From NCBI GenBank assembly GCA_050951505.1, contig JBMNJE010000011.1, forward strand, positions 768,880 to 832,879: a stretch of DNA of 64,000 nt, in the 5' to 3' direction. This stretch comes from DUOA01 sp012839095 (lineage in GTDB: Bacteria; Bacillota; Clostridia; Caldicoprobacterales; DTU083). Of the stretch, positions 7,866 to 16,297 are shown piece after piece. The position numbers and the translations under genes are program-made. Positions within the stretch are counted from its first letter, which is position 1. Each line of letters begins with the position of its first letter. Under the pieces are notes generated by a model that was not told where the DNA came from, made no database searches, and saw only the letters and a program-made list of their open reading frames with translations.

Positions 7866-9508
7866 GTCAGCACCTCACTAAAGTAGTCCTTGGCAGGATA
7901 GCAGTGAACCTCACCGTTTTTCAACTCAATAACTTGGTCGTAGTTCTCACTTACTCCTTCATAATAGCGGTGGCTTATGGCTATCACCGTACTTTCCAGC
8001 TCCAAAAATACCTTTTCTATTTCCCTTCCCAACTCTTCATTCAGGCTGGAGGTACCCTCGTCCACAAACAGTATCTCAGCGTCTTTAGCCATCGCTCTGG
8101 CAATTGATATTCTCTGACGCTGCCCGCCGGACAGATTCTTTCCGTTTTCCGTCAATCTTAGATTCAAGCCTTCCTTTTTCTCCTGTATAAGAGTGTCCAA
8201 ACCACTGACCTTGACTGCATAAGCAATTTGATCATCAGGGATATCCTTGTATAAGGTGATATTATTCCTTATAGTATCTTCAAATAAGAACACGTCCTGA
8301 TAAATAAAGGCAACTTTATCATAAAATGATTTTTCATATATGTTTCCGTAATCCACTCCGTCAACTGTAATAGAGCCTTCAAAGTCATCATAAACCATAG
8401 CAAGCAGATTCATCAGGCTGGTCTTGCCGGCTCCGCTTACGCCTTTAATCAGGTATTTCTTACCCTTTTCAATCACAAAGGAAGCATTCCTTATTATTTG
8501 CTTACTGCCAAATGAAAAACTCAAATTGGAAACCCGGATCTGTTCCTCAAAGCTGAAGGGCTTATCTCCTCTTCCAATGTTAACTGTGTATTCCTCAGTT
8601 TTTGCAATCTTATTATAAATACTTACAGAGGCCTTCATTTGATTCCACCTGGGGAAAGCGTTGATCAAATAGTTGCTGATGGAGCTGCAGAGCTGAAAAA
8701 TGAATCCGGCCATTCCGAGTGTAGTGCCTTTCTGCATTAATCCCCCAAGGTATATCATTACAATCACAGACACTACAAAGGCTAAAATCCTGATAACATG
8801 CTGCTGCATCTCTGTGAATATACCGGCTGCACACTTCTTCCCTTCAACACGGTTTATGGTATCAATGCTTTTTAAAAGAAATTTATCTTCAATGTTATTC
8901 AGCTTTAAAATCTCCATACCGGTGAAAGTGTTGGCCATGTCTGTAGTAAGAACTTCATTGGAACTTGAAATCTCTTGTTCCAGGGAAATAGCCTTCTTCG
9001 AAAAAAAACCGGCCAGGAAAAACAATAATACCGAGAACATCAACATGCCCAAAGCCAGCCTATAATCCAAAATAACCAGAAACAGCAGGGAGAAAAGGAA
9101 CATTCCTATATTAATCAAAAAATTCAAAAAACTGATAAAAAACTTGTTTTCAAATATATTGATATCGTTAATCAGGTTGGAAATGTAAACCTCCTTGGAT
9201 TTCTGTGAAAACCGCTTGAATGGCATATTGATAATCCTGTCGAATGCCTGTTTTCTCACATCAAGAATAGTATCCCTCATATATCTGATTCTTAACAATC
9301 TGGATATCAGATAAGTCAGCGGTGAGTAAATTATATAGATAATTATTACAATCACTATTGTTTTATAGTATTCAATGTCTGCTTTTTCAATCGCCTCCAA
9401 TATCAGGGCAAACATTGCCATTCCGGCAAAATGATTTATGATGAACATAAAGGTAGCTGCCAGATATTGAATAAATTTTGATTTCCTTTTTAACAAAAGT
9501 TCTTTCAT
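7859..9508 (-). CDS. ABC transporter, fused permease/ATPase half-transporter (first of pair)
   Basis: This 549-residue protein has the same architecture as its downstream partner: a membrane domain at about 1-320 with several long hydrophobic stretches, then an ATPase. Walker A is GVSGAGKTS, the signature is LSGGQRQRISIARA, Walker B is ILFVDEGTSSLN and the switch His is in AISHRYY. The D-loop has SLN rather than SLD, a mild deviation sometimes seen in the less active site of heterodimers. The ribosome site GGGGG precedes the ATG. The gap of 90 bases to the GyrI-like gene holds a small hairpin (ACTGA/TCAGT) but no terminator, so one transcript may cover the four genes. Confidence 0.92.
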   Translation of the reverse strand: MKELLLKRKSKFIQYLAATFMFIINHFAGMAMFALILEAIEKADIEYYKTIVIVIIIYIIYSPLTYLISRLLRIRYMRDTILDVRKQAFDRIINMPFKRFSQKSKEVYISNLINDINIFENKFFISFLNFLINIGMFLFSLLFLVILDYRLALGMLMFSVLLFFLAGFFSKKAISLEQEISSSNEVLTTDMANTFTGMEILKLNNIEDKFLLKSIDTINRVEGKKCAAGIFTEMQQHVIRILAFVVSVIVMIYLGGLMQKGTTLGMAGFIFQLCSSISNYLINAFPRWNQMKASVSIYNKIAKTEEYTVNIGRGDKPFSFEEQIRVSNLSFSFGSKQIIRNASFVIEKGKKYLIKGVSGAGKTSLMNLLAMVYDDFEGSITVDGVDYGNIYEKSFYDKVAFIYQDVFLFEDTIRNNITLYKDIPDDQIAYAVKVSGLDTLIQEKKEGLNLRLTENGKNLSGGQRQRISIARAMAKDAEILFVDEGTSSLNEELGREIEKVFLELESTVIAISHRYYEGVSENYDQVIELKNGEVHCYPAKDYFSEVLTC

Positions 9509-9597
9509 ATTAGCCCCCGCATACCTAATCCCCTGTGAGTAGAAACAAATAATATGGATTCATAACTGACTGGGTATCAGTATTAGTTAAACTTCCT

Positions 9598-10221
9598 TTA
9601 TTTGTAATGAACCCTGTACCTTAAAACGGTTTTTAGTTTCGATACTTCAGTTTTCCTTGCATCTGTAATATATATTTCCCTGTGAGCCAGAGTAGTTATT
9701 TCCAGATTATTTTCTTTAATAAAATTTTTCATCTGTTCCAGGCTTCGAGTCTCATCATCATATGAGCCAATATGCATCATCTGAACAGACAATCCGTCCT
9801 CCATAACTCCGAAACTTACTTCATCCAATAAGGGATGAGGTTTTTTTCTCCTGACACTCTCCAGGGCTTTTTCAACTACATCCTGTGTTACAAACTCAGG
9901 CTGTCTGATCATAATTGTATATATCAGTTCATCCTTATTTATGGCACTTGATTTCCTTCCTTCTTCTGTCAAATCCCATATCCCTTCAAGCGGATATACA
10001 GTATATTCAAAATAGCCATCCGGTGTATATCCCTGTTTTGGCATCATTCTGACGGCATAAGCCATTGAATACAAAACAGCCACTTTTTCAGAGAACTCTT
10101 CATCATTAGGGTTTCCTTTCCCGCTGATCATAAAAAAATTCTGCTGCGGTACCGTTACTAAAACCGGTCTAAGGCCCGGTAAATATATGTTTTTCTCATG
10201 CTTTTTCCATTCATGTTTCAT
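9598..10221 (-). CDS. GyrI-like (effector-binding fold) domain protein
   Basis: This 207-residue protein is of the GyrI-like small-molecule-binding superfamily, standing alone without a DNA-binding domain. Recognisable parts are the N-terminal FMISGKGNPNDEEFSEKVA and, in the middle, YPLEGIWDL, typical of the long stand-alone branch. These domains bind amphipathic or cationic ligands, and some hydrolyse toxins such as cyclopropanoid compounds. ATG at 10221 is preferred over one six codons upstream because GGAGGGTG ends 8 bases before it. It follows the radical SAM gene by 27 bases and precedes two ABC half-transporters, so a role in handling the product or substrate of that operon is plausible. 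Confidence 0.85.
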   Translation of the reverse strand: MKHEWKKHEKNIYLPGLRPVLVTVPQQNFFMISGKGNPNDEEFSEKVAVLYSMAYAVRMMPKQGYTPDGYFEYTVYPLEGIWDLTEEGRKSSAINKDELIYTIMIRQPEFVTQDVVEKALESVRRKKPHPLLDEVSFGVMEDGLSVQMMHIGSYDDETRSLEQMKNFIKENNLEITTLAHREIYITDARKTEVSKLKTVLRYRVHYK

Positions 10222-10248
10222 GATAAGAGCACCCTCCATTTAGTTTTA

Positions 10249-11454
10249 TCAGATTCTTGAATAATTCCATATATCACGCTCTATACAAACATTAAGGCCT
10301 CTTGCCCCTGAAGGCTCAAGATTATACTTCTGATAAAGCTCTGCAAAAAGGTCCTTTACTTTTTGATAGTACTCAACTCCGGGAGCCTGCATGCTGCCAT
10401 TTACAGGCCTGCCCATAGGCATCCAAACAGAAGCAGTTGGGATAATGCCTCTCTCCGCCAGGTAAACTGCACCTTCTTTCAGCGTTTCAAATGGTTCGAT
10501 GCCGATAATAAAATTGGAAAATGCCCTTCCTGCACCATATCTTTCGCTTATGTACTGAAGAGCTTCCAAATGCCTGCCTCGGGTAGTAATATATATTTTA
10601 CCCGGGGTTACCGTCTTCGCAAGATTTTCATCCCAAAGCTCCAGACTGCAGGCAATCTTGTCGGCTCCCAGAGTGAAATATTCATCAATTATACCAAAGT
10701 CTTTTGGCGGAGTAATATATAATAAAATATCACCTTTAATATTCTCCCTGCCTATTAAATTATTAACAGCTTCCAAATACGAGGTTACATACTTGTATTC
10801 CTTTTCATGATCAAAGGTTGATCCTCCTGTAATTTGTATGCTGTTGCATCCGCATTCTTCAATTGCATACTTTACAATCTCAGCAGCATCGCTCGCGTTA
10901 ACCGGTATAGGCAATGGTTTCCCCTTTTTGGCTAAAGTTTCAAAGTCACCGCCTGAAAAACAAAACTCACAGGGTTTTCCGGCAGCTGCATATTCACATG
11001 GCCACAAGCACTGAAAAGCTACCCAATCCAATCCCTGCATTACAGCGTTTCCCATAAAAGGCAGACCCGAGGAGGTTTTCTGAAAATAAAAACCGCATTT
11101 AGGAGGGAATGAAACATGATCTATAAATTCACCTTTGTAATAAAGAGCGGGTTTTCCATCATCAATTCTTAGTGAAAACGGGGTTTCTAATTCAGATGCA
11201 TATTTTAAGAGTTTCAGATTATCCCATGACAATATACCGGTAAGATATTTTAAATGAAAGCTCATATCAGTCAGCTGAACGATGGTTCCATCAGACAATA
11301 TGATACAATTGCACATTAATGGATTGACTCCAATACGATGTGTTTTTGCATAGGTCCTGTATATATCTTTGGAGACCTTTACTCCCCTGCTGACAACAAG
11401 ACACTTTAAGTCAATGGAGTCAATTTCATTATTCATTATAGTATACTTGTTCAA
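10249..11454 (-). CDS. Radical SAM protein with atypical cysteine spacing
   Basis: This 401-residue protein carries cysteines CLWPCEYAAAGKPCEFC at about residues 150-170: C-x3-C-x8-C-x2-C rather than the canonical C-x3-C-x2-C. CFSGG follows at once, then QITGGSTF, matching the beta-2 glycine-rich SAM-binding motif, and LYITPP, so a radical SAM barrel is likely. An N-terminal 140-residue domain is not recognised. It seems to lead an operon with a GyrI-like gene and two ABC half-transporters. TTG at 11454 was chosen because GAGGTGG lies just upstream; the GTG at 11463 sits inside that site, and an ATG lies further in. The reaction is unknown; no precursor peptide gene was seen nearby. Confidence 0.82.
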   Translation of the reverse strand: MNKYTIMNNEIDSIDLKCLVVSRGVKVSKDIYRTYAKTHRIGVNPLMCNCIILSDGTIVQLTDMSFHLKYLTGILSWDNLKLLKYASELETPFSLRIDDGKPALYYKGEFIDHVSFPPKCGFYFQKTSSGLPFMGNAVMQGLDWVAFQCLWPCEYAAAGKPCEFCFSGGDFETLAKKGKPLPIPVNASDAAEIVKYAIEECGCNSIQITGGSTFDHEKEYKYVTSYLEAVNNLIGRENIKGDILLYITPPKDFGIIDEYFTLGADKIACSLELWDENLAKTVTPGKIYITTRGRHLEALQYISERYGAGRAFSNFIIGIEPFETLKEGAVYLAERGIIPTASVWMPMGRPVNGSMQAPGVEYYQKVKDLFAELYQKYNLEPSGARGLNVCIERDIWNYSRI

Positions 11455-11509
11455 TTCTGCCACCTCATACCGATGATAATAATTATGTATATATGTTATT
11501 ATTATTTTA

Positions 11510-11537
11510 ATTATATCCCAATGATGGTATATATCAA
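11510..11537 (-). promoter_or_regulatory. Strong sigma-A promoter of the radical SAM operon
   Basis: On the minus strand TTGATA (11537-11532) is followed after 16 bases by a perfect TATAAT (11515-11510). The spacer region overlaps a weak dyad (TGAT/ATCA, 11522-11536). Transcription would begin near 11503, about 50 bases before the chosen start codon. Confidence 0.65.
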
Positions 11538-11599
11538 TAAATATTTTGTTCTTACCTTCTCTTGTAAATGTACGTTAAAATGAACACTCCTTAATAAGA

Positions 11600-11634
11600 A
11601 TAAAGGTGTCAGAGTTCTATGCCCCAACACCTTT
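11600..11634 (-). terminator. Terminator of the MerR/TipA-like gene
   Basis: Read on the minus strand, a perfect 8-bp stem AAAGGTGT/ACACCTTT (11634-11627 and 11609-11602) with a 17-base loop is followed by ATTCTTATT. It sits about 30 bases after the stop of the regulator gene. Confidence 0.6.
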
Positions 11635-11665
11635 GCTTTTACCGGTTAAATATATCTCTATTTTA

Positions 11666-12403
11666 TTATTTGTTATTGTCTGCATAAACAGCCATTGCAT
11701 CACACATGAATCTTGCCAGTCCCTGGCCAAATCTATCAATATTCTTAGTAAAGCGTTCGTCATTCACGTACATTTGTCCCACGTTCTTGAACGCCTCAAG
11801 GGAGTAACTTCCCATTCTGTTCAATAATACATACCATTCTCCAATTGCGGCCTGGGCTTCTTCTGTATCAGCCGGCAGATGGCGAAGCTCAGCCAGCTTC
11901 TTGTAAATTGCACTGAATTCTTCAGCTAATTCTTTTTTCTCACTTTCCGACAATTTAGCCAGTCTCGCATTTGATTCGTTAACAGCAGCATTGCCCCATC
12001 GTTCTCTGGCTTCTTTTTCGTATGGATTCCTGCTGAAATTAAAGCCTTCGAATTTTTCTTTATTTGTCATCTCTATCTCTCCCCTCGAATGCTTAATCGT
12101 TTTTTCGATTGTCTTAATCATTTTATCCAACCGATTCCTTCGCTCAAGAAGCATTTTATATTGTGATTCAAGTGCATCCAGCCGGTTGAATGAAGGGCTG
12201 TAGATAATTTCCTTAATTTTCTTTAAAGGGAATCCCAGTTCTTTAAAGAATAGTATTTGCTGAAGAGTCTCGAGATTTTGTTCAGAATAGACTCTGTAAC
12301 CTGAATCAGTGGTATTCTCCGGTATTAATAATCCTATTTCATCATAATGATGCAGTGTGCGCACACTGATACCGACTAAATCAGCAACCTCCTTTACTTT
12401 CAT
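11666..12403 (-). CDS. MerR-family multidrug-binding regulator with TipAS domain
   Basis: This 245-residue activator has an N-terminal MerR winged helix (KEVADLVGISVRTLHHYDEIGLL), a dimerising coiled coil around residues 75-110 and a C-terminal TipAS antibiotic-recognition domain at about 115-245 (the WGNAAVNESNARLAKLSESE region). TipA/Mta proteins bind thiopeptides or other hydrophobic cations and activate promoters with long spacers. The gene has just such a promoter upstream, so it is probably autoactivated. No efflux gene is directly downstream; the radical SAM/ABC operon behind it, beyond a terminator, is a possible but unproven target. The start follows GGGAGAGATAAGGA. Length is typical. 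Confidence 0.92.
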   Translation of the reverse strand: MKVKEVADLVGISVRTLHHYDEIGLLIPENTTDSGYRVYSEQNLETLQQILFFKELGFPLKKIKEIIYSPSFNRLDALESQYKMLLERRNRLDKMIKTIEKTIKHSRGEIEMTNKEKFEGFNFSRNPYEKEARERWGNAAVNESNARLAKLSESEKKELAEEFSAIYKKLAELRHLPADTEEAQAAIGEWYVLLNRMGSYSLEAFKNVGQMYVNDERFTKNIDRFGQGLARFMCDAMAVYADNNK

Positions 12404-12427
12404 TCCTTATCTCTCCCTTCGTCATAT

Positions 12428-12458
12428 ACTATACAGTATTACGTAACGTGAGAGTCAA
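12428..12458 (-). promoter_or_regulatory. MerR-type promoter with 19-bp spacer
   Basis: On the minus strand, TTGACT (12458-12453) and TATAGT (12433-12428) are exactly 19 bases apart, the overlong spacing that MerR-family activators correct by twisting DNA. The spacer contains CTCACGTTACGTAA, like known Mta/TipA-class operators, with the TTACGTAA palindrome. It fits autoregulation of the adjacent TipA-like regulator. Confidence 0.75.
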
Positions 12459-12549
12459 TATGTAAAAAAGATATTTTTAAGAAAGTAAAACTTTTCACCG
12501 CCAACTCACTTAAGGACAAGTGAAATGAGTGGAGATGCTTCACGTATGT

Positions 12550-13320
12550 TTATTCCCATAGATAACCGGTCATTGTTAGTGAGCCGAGTTCGCAGGATTT
12601 GTTAAACGCACTGACCTCATCTTTTTCATCTGATGCTCCAAGCGCATATAACAAAGGGTAAAAATGATCAGGAGTAGGAACTGCATATTTTGCCGCATCA
12701 CACATTTCTTCAAATTTTAGTATATTATCATGATTCTTGTTAACTATATTCTCATATATATAATCATCAAATTCATATGCCCAATCAAAACCCTTGGTTC
12801 CCGCATGCCAGTCAACCAATCTTAAATTGTGAACTACATTACCTGAAGCAAACAGAAGAGCTCTTTTTTCTCTTAAGCTTTTCAATTCTCTGCCCATTCT
12901 ATAATGTACTTCAGGGGGAGCGTTAGCATCAATGCTGATTTGAAATACAGGTATATCTCTTTTTGGATACATATGAACCAAAACTGACCATGTTCCATGG
13001 TCTATTCCCCATGAGTTGTCATATTCCGTTTCCCTGGAAATCAACTCCTTAGCGATACTGGCAAAGCTTGGCGAACCGGGTGAATCGTATACAATTTCAT
13101 ACAGTTCTTTTGGAAAGCCGTACATATCGTATATGGTTTTTGGCGCTTCCTCATTCATTATCTTTGTGCCTTTTGTAAACCAGTGGGCTGATATGGATAT
13201 TATCACTTCCGGTCTTGGAATCCTTTCAGCGACACTTTTCCAGGATCTTGAAAAATCATTGTCTTCAATGGCGTTCATCGGAGAACCATGTCCTACAAAA
13301 ACAACAGGCATCCTTTGCAT
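12550..13320 (-). CDS. ygiD: Class III extradiol dioxygenase (4,5-DOPA dioxygenase family)
   Basis: This 256-residue enzyme is of the LigB/YgiD family. The N-terminal VVFVGHGSPMNA carries an iron or zinc-binding His; ISAHWF and the GIDHGTWS segment supply further metal-binding and catalytic histidines; ASGNVVHNLR is the second conserved block. Members open DOPA-type catechols in plants and bacteria, but the natural substrate in anaerobes is unknown. Length is normal (E. coli YgiD is about 260). It is upstream of nothing obvious, monocistronic, with exonuclease III behind it. The ribosome site is weak, and a second ATG four codons in is an alternative start. Confidence 0.9.
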   Translation of the reverse strand: MQRMPVVFVGHGSPMNAIEDNDFSRSWKSVAERIPRPEVIISISAHWFTKGTKIMNEEAPKTIYDMYGFPKELYEIVYDSPGSPSFASIAKELISRETEYDNSWGIDHGTWSVLVHMYPKRDIPVFQISIDANAPPEVHYRMGRELKSLREKRALLFASGNVVHNLRLVDWHAGTKGFDWAYEFDDYIYENIVNKNHDNILKFEEMCDAAKYAVPTPDHFYPLLYALGASDEKDEVSAFNKSCELGSLTMTGYLWE

Positions 13321-13408
13321 AATTTCTCACTTACCCTTCCTATATATTCATATCATCTCCCTGCTCCTGCATGAAACAGAACATAATCCACAGCTTAGTT
13401 GTCTGCAG

Positions 13409-14236
13409 CTATAAATTTATTTCAAGCAATATTGGAGTGTGATCCTGTCTCGGGCCTGAATCAATCATTTCAGACTTTATCACTTTATCTGCAATACGAT
13501 CGCTGACTATCCAATAATCAATTCTCCATCCGGAATTATTAATCTTGCTTGTTCTGGCGCGCTGGGCCCACCATGTATAAGCACCGGTCACATTACCGTG
13601 AATATAACGAAATGTGTCTGTAAATCCTTTAGTCAACAGATTGGTGAAGCCCTGACGCTCTTCATCGGTAAAACCGGCAGAACGACGGTTGCTGCCAGGA
13701 TGGGCCAAGTCTATTTCCTTATGTGCTACATTAAAGTCCCCTGTTGCGATAACAGGTTTCTTTTTATCCAGGCTAACCAGATAATCGGCAAATTTTATAT
13801 CCCAAATCTGACGTTCCTCCAGGCGATTCAGGTTGTCTCCTGCATTCGGCGTATATACCTGTGTTAAGAAAAAATCATCAAATTCCAGAGTTATTATACG
13901 ACCTTCATAATCCATGGTGCCAGGTGCTCCAATCTTAGGACAAGAAACAGACGGTGTCATATGATTCTTATATAAAAACATGGTGCCTGCATAACCTTTT
14001 CGTGCCGGTTCTACAGAGCTGTTCCAGACAATTTTATAATCCGGAAACATATCCTCCAGAATTTCTGAATGCTTTTTGGAAGGACCGTCATAGGGCAGTT
14101 TTGTTTCCTGTATGGCAACAATATCCACATTGTGTTCTTTTATTGTATTTAACACATTCTTTGATAAAACTGCGCGTTCTGAAACACCTGTTAATGCTGC
14201 ATTTAATGAATCAATATTCCATGATATGAACTTCAA
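13409..14236 (-). CDS. exoA: Exodeoxyribonuclease III (AP endonuclease)
   Basis: This 275-residue enzyme is of the Xth/ExoA family, which cuts DNA at abasic sites and removes 3' blocking groups. It has the metal-binding N terminus KFISWNIDS, the catalytic Glu in IQETKL, the TGDFNVAH motif, and the C-terminal IDYWIVSD and DHTPI catalytic His region. TTG at 14236 is chosen because GGGGG ends 7 bases upstream and the product then begins with MKFISWN as in homologues; an upstream ATG at 14293 would add 19 residues without a ribosome site. Complete and apparently functional. It stands alone, with a VOC-family remnant just upstream. Confidence 0.93.
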   Translation of the reverse strand: MKFISWNIDSLNAALTGVSERAVLSKNVLNTIKEHNVDIVAIQETKLPYDGPSKKHSEILEDMFPDYKIVWNSSVEPARKGYAGTMFLYKNHMTPSVSCPKIGAPGTMDYEGRIITLEFDDFFLTQVYTPNAGDNLNRLEERQIWDIKFADYLVSLDKKKPVIATGDFNVAHKEIDLAHPGSNRRSAGFTDEERQGFTNLLTKGFTDTFRYIHGNVTGAYTWWAQRARTSKINNSGWRIDYWIVSDRIADKVIKSEMIDSGPRQDHTPILLEINL

Positions 14237-14368
14237 TGTTTTTCCCCCGCTGCTCATTATTTGTTGCTCAGTATTATGTATATAATATAACATAACTTTA
14301 TCGAAAACAATTCATATATATAAAAAGATCTTATCATTATCTGACAAGTCTTGCTGTATATCTCCTTC

Positions 14369-14473
14369 TCAGTATGTTAATATTGGCTGCAACGAGGTAT
14401 CAAAAACCTTTGAATAGAAATCAACAGCTTCACAACAGTTCCCATTAAAGATTAAATATACATCAATTGCCAT
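14369..14473 (-). pseudogene. Remnant of a PhnB-like VOC family gene
   Basis: Minus-strand ATG at 14473, preceded by GGAG, reads MAIDVYLIFNGNCCEAVDF and on to a TGA after 34 codons. This is the start of PhnB-like VOC proteins, which are about 140 residues long. After the stop the same frame resembles the next part of the family (EGDIQQDLSDNDK) for 13 codons and then ends. The rest of the gene is missing. A decayed gene; it fills the 350-base gap between exonuclease III and the first SDR gene together with the exonuclease promoter region. Confidence 0.6.
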
Positions 14474-14587
14474 ATTATCTCCTCATAAAGATTATACACT
14501 TATAATTACTATCTCTTATTTTTATCTATAACCATATCCTGTCAAGCATATCAAATTGTCGATGTACTTTACACTACTTTGACTTGT

Positions 14588-15421
14588 TTATGTGGCATCT
14601 TGCTGCAGTTCCGCGGTATTTGCTGAATTGTTTTTCATCCATTTGCTTTGAACGTGGTGCCAGCGCATGTATATTAAAGCCGCTGCCCATGAGCGTGGTA
14701 TAATTTTGCTGAGAAATGAAAGTACCTGATTGAGTTTACCTGGAACATAAATGTTTTTTCCTGTAAGCGCATGATCAATTGTTTTGCGGGCAACAAATTC
14801 CAAAGGATTGGTGGTCACATTCCCCCAGAATCCTTGTGCCCTGATAGAGCACATAGTCTCATTAGTTGTTACCATTCCCCCGGGACACAAGGTCAATATG
14901 TTAACATTTTCATTTTTAAGCTCATGACGCAGTGAGACAGCAAAATCCAGCAGAAATCGTTTGGTAGCAGCATAAGTCGCTTTCAGCGGCATAGGAAACA
15001 TCGATGCCAGACTGGATACAAACACTATGGTAAATGGTCTGCAAGTTCTGCGGCGTTTAAAAACAGCATGGGTAATACGCAGGGTTGCTGCATTGTTTAG
15101 TGAAACTATCTTAACAAGTTTCTCCCTGTCACGTTCCATAAATCCTCCCTCATAGTCAAGTCCTGCTATATTTAGCAGCATATCAAAGCGTATTTCATAC
15201 TTATCTATCATATCTAGCATTCTGTCCACGTTTTCTGCATCAGTAAGATCGCAGGCTGCTTTTGTAACCACAACATCAAATTGCCTTTCCAAACCGCGCT
15301 TTAGGCAAAGCAAACCTTCCTCGTTTATATCGGTCAAAAACAGGTTATATCCACGTCGAGCACATTCATTTGCAAACGTTCTCCCTAAACCACCGGCCGC
15401 GCCGGTAATCATTACGTTCAT
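14588..15421 (-). CDS. Short-chain dehydrogenase/reductase (DltE-like)
   Basis: This 277-residue SDR has the cofactor loop TGAAGGLGRTF at residues 6-16, the NIAG motif as LLNIAGLD, catalytic Ser in VSSLASM and YAATK as the YxxxK active site. Its C-terminal tail beyond residue 230 is basic with a hydrophobic stretch (IIPRSWAAALIYM), which may attach it to the membrane. It closely follows another SDR gene, with a gap of 5 bases, so the two are cotranscribed downstream of a PadR/DUF1700 pair. Substrate unknown; lipid or acyl-chain reduction is possible for this subgroup. Confidence 0.9.
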   Translation of the reverse strand: MNVMITGAAGGLGRTFANECARRGYNLFLTDINEEGLLCLKRGLERQFDVVVTKAACDLTDAENVDRMLDMIDKYEIRFDMLLNIAGLDYEGGFMERDREKLVKIVSLNNAATLRITHAVFKRRRTCRPFTIVFVSSLASMFPMPLKATYAATKRFLLDFAVSLRHELKNENVNILTLCPGGMVTTNETMCSIRAQGFWGNVTTNPLEFVARKTIDHALTGKNIYVPGKLNQVLSFLSKIIPRSWAAALIYMRWHHVQSKWMKNNSANTAELQQDAT

Positions 15422-15426
15422 AATTG

Positions 15427-16278
15427 TTACACCTTCTCATAACGAATATCGCAAAGACGTTCGCTTAATTCGAACAGGCGGTCAGCATTTTGACTTGTTA
15501 CCTGCTTGCTGTAATTCTTTTCTTTGCAAAAGTAATAATACAGCCCATCCGGAGGAAATTTTTGTTCACACAAAAATTCATAGGTTTTGGCAGGAACCGA
15601 AGGTGGTACACCATACCTCTTACGAACAGACCATATAAAATTGACAAGAGCACCAGTTTCTTTGCTGCCTATGTCTGTGTTTACCAGACCAGGGTCAACT
15701 ACATATGCACGGATGCCGGCTGCCGCATAACGATCGTTTAACCCTTTCGCAAAAAGAATATTGCATAGTTTTGACTGTTTATAGGCTGTTAGCGGATTGT
15801 ACCTGCGACTCAGCATAATGTTATCCCAACGTACCTTGATACCCTTATGAGATTCACTTCCCGTCATTATTACACGCCCCTGCGCTTTTATCAGAGCCGG
15901 TAGAAGTTTATGTGTCAGTAAAAAGCCTGCCAGGTGATTGAGTGCGAATTGCTGCTCATAGCCTTCGTCAGTAGTCATATACCAACTGCGTACACAGCCA
16001 GCGTTATTTATTAGAGCATATAGTTCACCACTGCATTTTTCATTCAGATATAAAGTGATTTCCTCAGCAACCCTCACAACTTCACGCTGTTGCATTAGGT
16101 CAGCCATAAAAAAGATAATTTTCGCATTTGGGTTATCGGATAAGATCATTTCTTTAGCTCGATCGCAATTAGCCTCACTGCGGGCAACCCCAATAACACT
16201 GTATCCTTGTCGGATTAAAGTACGTGCTGTTTCCAGCCCGATACCTGATGAAGCGCCAGTAATCAGTATGGTTTTCAT
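15427..16278 (-). CDS. Short-chain dehydrogenase/reductase (retinol dehydrogenase-like)
   Basis: This 283-residue SDR has TGASSGIGLE at the N terminus, the INNAG motif, serine in TGSESH, and YKQSK as YxxxK. The retinol-dehydrogenase-like branch is suggested by VRWDNIMLSRRYNPLTAYKQ. ATG at 16278 was chosen because AGGAGG lies 5-6 bases upstream and the product then begins MKTILITGASSG; the longer open frame starts inside the upstream gene. It is 20 bases behind the DUF1700 gene and 5 bases ahead of a second SDR gene. The substrate is unknown. Confidence 0.92.
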   Translation of the reverse strand: MKTILITGASSGIGLETARTLIRQGYSVIGVARSEANCDRAKEMILSDNPNAKIIFFMADLMQQREVVRVAEEITLYLNEKCSGELYALINNAGCVRSWYMTTDEGYEQQFALNHLAGFLLTHKLLPALIKAQGRVIMTGSESHKGIKVRWDNIMLSRRYNPLTAYKQSKLCNILFAKGLNDRYAAAGIRAYVVDPGLVNTDIGSKETGALVNFIWSVRKRYGVPPSVPAKTYEFLCEQKFPPDGLYYYFCKEKNYSKQVTSQNADRLFELSERLCDIRYEKV

Positions 16279-16297
16279 TTTTACCTCCTGAGTCATT

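Noticed and set aside
9509..9597. Precursor-peptide gene in the radical SAM operon gap
   Set aside because: Only a 12-codon frame without ribosome site was found; no leader-core pattern.
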